Shown here: positions 6,111 through 8,979 of the stretch, piece by piece
Numbering within the stretch: the first letter of the stretch is position 1
Layout of the letters: the number at the start of each line of letters is the position of its first letter
Source: Bacteroidaceae bacterium
Lineage (GTDB): Bacteria; Bacteroidota; Bacteroidia; Bacteroidales; Bacteroidaceae
DNA length: 8,979 nt
Direction: 5' to 3'
Assembly: GCA_017628775.1 (NCBI GenBank)
Contig: JAGBYN010000020.1
Coordinates: 1-8,979, forward strand
Notes under the pieces: model-generated
Seen by the model: the letters and a program-made list of their open reading frames with translations, nothing else
What the model was told of the DNA's origin: nothing
The model's database searches: none
Position numbers and translations under genes: made by a program

Positions 6111-7565
6111 TTATTTGTCTTTCCAAAAATCAGGGAATAATGGCAATAGGAGCGAGAAAATTTCTAAACGTCCCACCAACATTAAGAATGAGCACATCCA
6201 CAGTCCGATGTCGGGAATGGCGTTCATGGCGTCGATCGGACCAATTTCATGGCCTATACCAGGACCAACATTGCTAAATGATGTGATGCTGAGGCTTAAG
6301 GCGTCAAGCATAGAATAATCAAGCGCCACAAACGTCATGGTACCTAACCCCAGAAGGGCAAAGCAGAGTGCGAAATAAACGAAAACCGTGCGTGCGACGT
6401 CGGTCGTGATGATTTTGTTGTTGATGCGCAAGGGAAACACTGCTTTAGGGTGTAGCAATCGGCGAAATTCGCTAATGCCGAGTTTGTAGGCGGTGAGTAC
6501 GCGTACGGCTTTGATGCCTCCACTTGTTGAACCAGCACAAGCACCCATGGCACTGATGAGTAGTGTGAGTATGAGCAAACACGGGTGCCATTGATTAAAG
6601 TCGGCTGTTACAAACCCTGTGGTTGAAATCAAAGCAACCGTAGTAAAGGTGGAGTCTCTAAACGCTGTGGCGAATTGCTCGCCATTCACGCAAAGTGTAG
6701 TGCCTATGGATAAGGTGCAGAAAAGGATGATGAAAACGAAGAAGCGTAGCTCGCCATCCTTCCAAACTTCACGAAACTGGCGCTTTATGAAGAACATATA
6801 GACGAGGGTGAAGTTCACACTTGATATGAACATGAAGGCAATCGCAATCCACTCAATGTTGGGGTTGTTGAAATAAGCTAAGCTGTCTTGGTGTGTGGAG
6901 AACCCTCCTGTCGCAACAGTTGATAAGCCATGATTAATGGCATCAAAAAAATCCATACCAGCAAAATGGTAACTCGCTGTGCATGATATAGAGAGGAGCA
7001 CATAGAGGCTCCAAAGCCAGCGGGCTGTGGTAGTGATTTTAGGATGTAGTTTCCCTATTTTTAAACCTGTTGACTCGGCAGAAAATAATTGTTGGTCGCC
7101 AGAACCCAAGGTGGGCAGAAAAGCTACTGTGAAAAAGACAATCCCCATTCCCCCGATCCAATGCATCAAACTGCGCCACCATAGGATGGAGTGGGGCAGT
7201 GTGTCGATATTTGTGAAAACACTGGCGCCTGTTGTGGTGAATCCCGACATGGCTTCAAAGAATGCCTGTGCCACATTGGTTAGGTGTCCGCCAAAAAGGA
7301 AAGGAAGCATGCCTATGATAGAATAAATCAGCCATGTGGATGAGAGGATCAGAAATCCGTCGCGGCGTCCTAATTTATTGACAGCACCACGCCCCATGTA
7401 TTTAAATCCAATCCCTAAAGCGATGGTGAGGAAGATGGGAATACCAAAGGTGAAGTAATTGGTTTCTTCATAGAAGATGCCAACTCCAAGCGCAGTGAAA
7501 AGCAAGAATGCTTCAAGGAACAAGAGTGTTCCTACAACTTGCGATAATAAGCGGAAATTAATCAT
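6111..7565 (-). CDS. trkH: Trk-type potassium uptake protein, membrane subunit
   Basis: TrkH forms the ion-conducting part of a K+ uptake system regulated by TrkA. The 484 residues match the family length. Four pore-loop repeats can be read from their filter segments: TTTG at 110-113, ATGG at 218-221, STTG at 314-317 and SNVGPG at 431-436. The glycine-rich loop GSTSGGIKAVR (345-355), the intramembrane gating loop of this family, and the C-terminal MLVGRLEIF (462-470) are hallmark stretches. Hydrophobic helices occur throughout. The ATG at 7565 lies 12 bp after the trkA stop, so the two are almost certainly translated from one mRNA. I see no truncation or frameshift. Confidence 0.96.
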   Translation of the reverse strand: MINFRLLSQVVGTLLFLEAFLLFTALGVGIFYEETNYFTFGIPIFLTIALGIGFKYMGRGAVNKLGRRDGFLILSSTWLIYSIIGMLPFLFGGHLTNVAQAFFEAMSGFTTTGASVFTNIDTLPHSILWWRSLMHWIGGMGIVFFTVAFLPTLGSGDQQLFSAESTGLKIGKLHPKITTTARWLWSLYVLLSISCTASYHFAGMDFFDAINHGLSTVATGGFSTHQDSLAYFNNPNIEWIAIAFMFISSVNFTLVYMFFIKRQFREVWKDGELRFFVFIILFCTLSIGTTLCVNGEQFATAFRDSTFTTVALISTTGFVTADFNQWHPCLLILTLLISAMGACAGSTSGGIKAVRVLTAYKLGISEFRRLLHPKAVFPLRINNKIITTDVARTVFVYFALCFALLGLGTMTFVALDYSMLDALSLSITSFSNVGPGIGHEIGPIDAMNAIPDIGLWMCSFLMLVGRLEIFSLLLPLFPDFWKDK

Positions 7566-7577
7566 AATCGTTTGAGA

Positions 7578-8963
7578 TTATCCCAATAAATCACCGATGA
7601 AGGAACGCGTTGAGAAGAATTTTTCCAATTTGTGAATCCCATCTTCAATGCAGAAGGCTACCACTTTATCGCCTTCCTGTAATTGTGTGTTCCCGTTAAT
7701 GAGTTCGCATTTGCCATTGCGTACAAATCCGCCTAAAGTGGTGTTGGGTGGCAGGTGTAAATCGCGCACCAGGTGCTTAGTCACCTTACTACCTTTGTGT
7801 ACTTTAATTTCAGCCACATCGGCATTGGCGATGGTTAACGATTTTAATGACTCAACATCGGCTTTCAGAAGCATTTGGTAGATATGGCTGGCGGCAAAAG
7901 TTTTTTTGTTGATGATTGTGCCAATTTCCAAACTCTCGGCCATACTGATGTAGTCGGAGTTTTCAACCATAGCCACAGTTTTTTGTACCCCCATTCGTTT
8001 AGCAGCCAGGCAAGCCAGGATGTTTGTTTCTGCATTTTCAGTTGTTGCTACGAATGCTTGTGTGTGGGCAATGTTCTCGTCCTGTAACAATCCAATGTCG
8101 CGCCCATCTGCTTGCAACAGCGTTAATCGACCGTTGTCAATGTCGTCGATAAACATATCTGCCAATTCTTCCACCCTTACGGGGTCTGTCTCAAATACTT
8201 TGATGTTGACGTGCTTAGGTAGGTTTTTGATGGTGTGGATTGCGGTAGAACTGCCGCCTAAAAGCATGACGTTTTTAACTTCCTTGTAACCAACCTTTCC
8301 AGCCACTTCTTTGATAAATTCAATGTGTTCGGGCATGGTCATGAAGTAAACAATGTCGCCTGGCGTGATGGTGGTGTTGCCGCGGGGAATAATAGTTTCG
8401 TTGCCATGTTTCAGGGCTACGATGATATAAGGCGTGGCGGGTCGGCAAAAATCCTTGAGTTGGAGGTTTGCAATTTGCGAATTATCTCTGATCTTGACGC
8501 CGAGAATAATGAGTTGTCCGTTTTGAAATTCCCACCATTGGCGCACCCATGAACGGTTGAGGTCATGACTAATTTCAAGGCCCGCCAGCATTTCTGGATA
8601 TACCAACGAGTTGATGCCCACGCCCTTGAAGAACTGGCAAAACTCCGTTGTGACATATTCGCTGTTGTCCACGCGCGCCACGGTTTTCTTGGCGCCAAGC
8701 CTACTGGCCAACATGCATGAAGTTAAGTTACGCGCCTCGTCGGGGGTAACACCAATGAAAAGATCGGCCTTTCCTGCATCGGCATTGCGCAGGTCGTTGA
8801 TGCTTGTTGGCGAAGCAACAAGCGTCATGATATACATGTTGGCATTTAGTCCTTCAAGTTTTTTAGGGCTTTCGTCCAATATTGTTATTTTGTGCTGTTC
8901 TCGAGCCAAAAGGCGTGCCAAGTGCGTACCAACAGCACCTGCACCAGCTATGATGATGTTCAT
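7578..8963 (-). CDS. trkA: Trk potassium transporter NAD-binding regulatory subunit
   Basis: TrkA is the cytoplasmic ring protein that binds nucleotides and gates TrkH. The 461 residues fit a double-RCK protein, close to the 458 of E. coli TrkA. The order is TrkA_N (1 to about 125), TrkA_C (about 143-223), TrkA_N (about 230-350), TrkA_C (about 372-455). The first Rossmann motif GAGAVG (7-12) with Asp30 ending strand 2 is intact. In the second half the equivalent motif reads GGSSTA (236-241), so two of the usual glycines are Ser and Ala, and nucleotide binding there may be weak or lost. The ATG at 8963 starts directly with the first beta strand. Only 16 bases of upstream sequence are visible, so the promoter, or a preceding operon gene, lies outside. 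In related genomes I recall dxs upstream, but this cannot be checked here. Confidence 0.95.
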   Translation of the reverse strand: MNIIIAGAGAVGTHLARLLAREQHKITILDESPKKLEGLNANMYIMTLVASPTSINDLRNADAGKADLFIGVTPDEARNLTSCMLASRLGAKKTVARVDNSEYVTTEFCQFFKGVGINSLVYPEMLAGLEISHDLNRSWVRQWWEFQNGQLIILGVKIRDNSQIANLQLKDFCRPATPYIIVALKHGNETIIPRGNTTITPGDIVYFMTMPEHIEFIKEVAGKVGYKEVKNVMLLGGSSTAIHTIKNLPKHVNIKVFETDPVRVEELADMFIDDIDNGRLTLLQADGRDIGLLQDENIAHTQAFVATTENAETNILACLAAKRMGVQKTVAMVENSDYISMAESLEIGTIINKKTFAASHIYQMLLKADVESLKSLTIANADVAEIKVHKGSKVTKHLVRDLHLPPNTTLGGFVRNGKCELINGNTQLQEGDKVVAFCIEDGIHKLEKFFSTRSFIGDLLG

Positions 8964-8979
8964 ATAGAACTTACTTAAT

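Noticed and set aside
8611..8967. Plus-strand open frame of 118 codons opposite trkA
   Set aside because: It is the antisense shadow of the first TrkA_N domain, whose GAGAVG motif is clear on the minus strand.

Overview
The window looks like a chromosomal segment of a Bacteroidales bacterium, probably of the Prevotella/Bacteroides group. The signs are a Ser-type periplasmic sulfatase, a lipoprotein M49 dipeptidyl peptidase III, an RmlB with a long loop before its YxxxK motif, A-rich start contexts without Shine-Dalgarno sequences, and one match to the Bacteroidetes -7 promoter box (TAnnTTTG). All five complete genes and the one partial gene lie on the minus strand, so transcription runs from high to low coordinates. 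The taxonomic call rests on remembered family resemblance, not a search.

Layout in transcription order. Positions 8963-4037 form a tight group: trkA (NAD-binding regulatory subunit of a Trk potassium transporter), trkH (its membrane subunit, 12 bp later) and a predicted lipoprotein dipeptidyl peptidase III (31 bp later). The group ends in a hairpin at 3988-4021. Next is a lone rfbB/rmlB (dTDP-glucose 4,6-dehydratase) at 3896-2760, closed by a strong intrinsic terminator at 2742-2703. About 750 bp without a protein gene follow (2008-2759). They hold that terminator, a plus-strand hairpin with a T-tract that could end a small RNA, a second imperfect inverted repeat and a probable promoter. Then comes an AT-rich gene of unknown function (2007-1147) encoding a beta-rich head, a charged coiled coil and two membrane helices. 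After a 177-bp gap with a perfect 21-bp palindrome and a related half-matching dyad, the GC-rich start of a secreted sulfatase runs off the left edge (969-1).

The right-hand 5 kb (K+ uptake, dipeptide release, dTDP-sugar synthesis) reads as ordinary core genome. The left-hand 2.7 kb looks accessory. Sampled 60-base lines are about 57-63% GC in the sulfatase and 27-33% in the unknown gene, against 43% in one sampled trkA line. The best candidates for something undescribed are the unknown coiled-coil membrane protein, the paired dyads upstream of the sulfatase, and the possible structured RNA beside the rfbB terminator. No CRISPR array, tRNA, rRNA or insertion sequence was seen.
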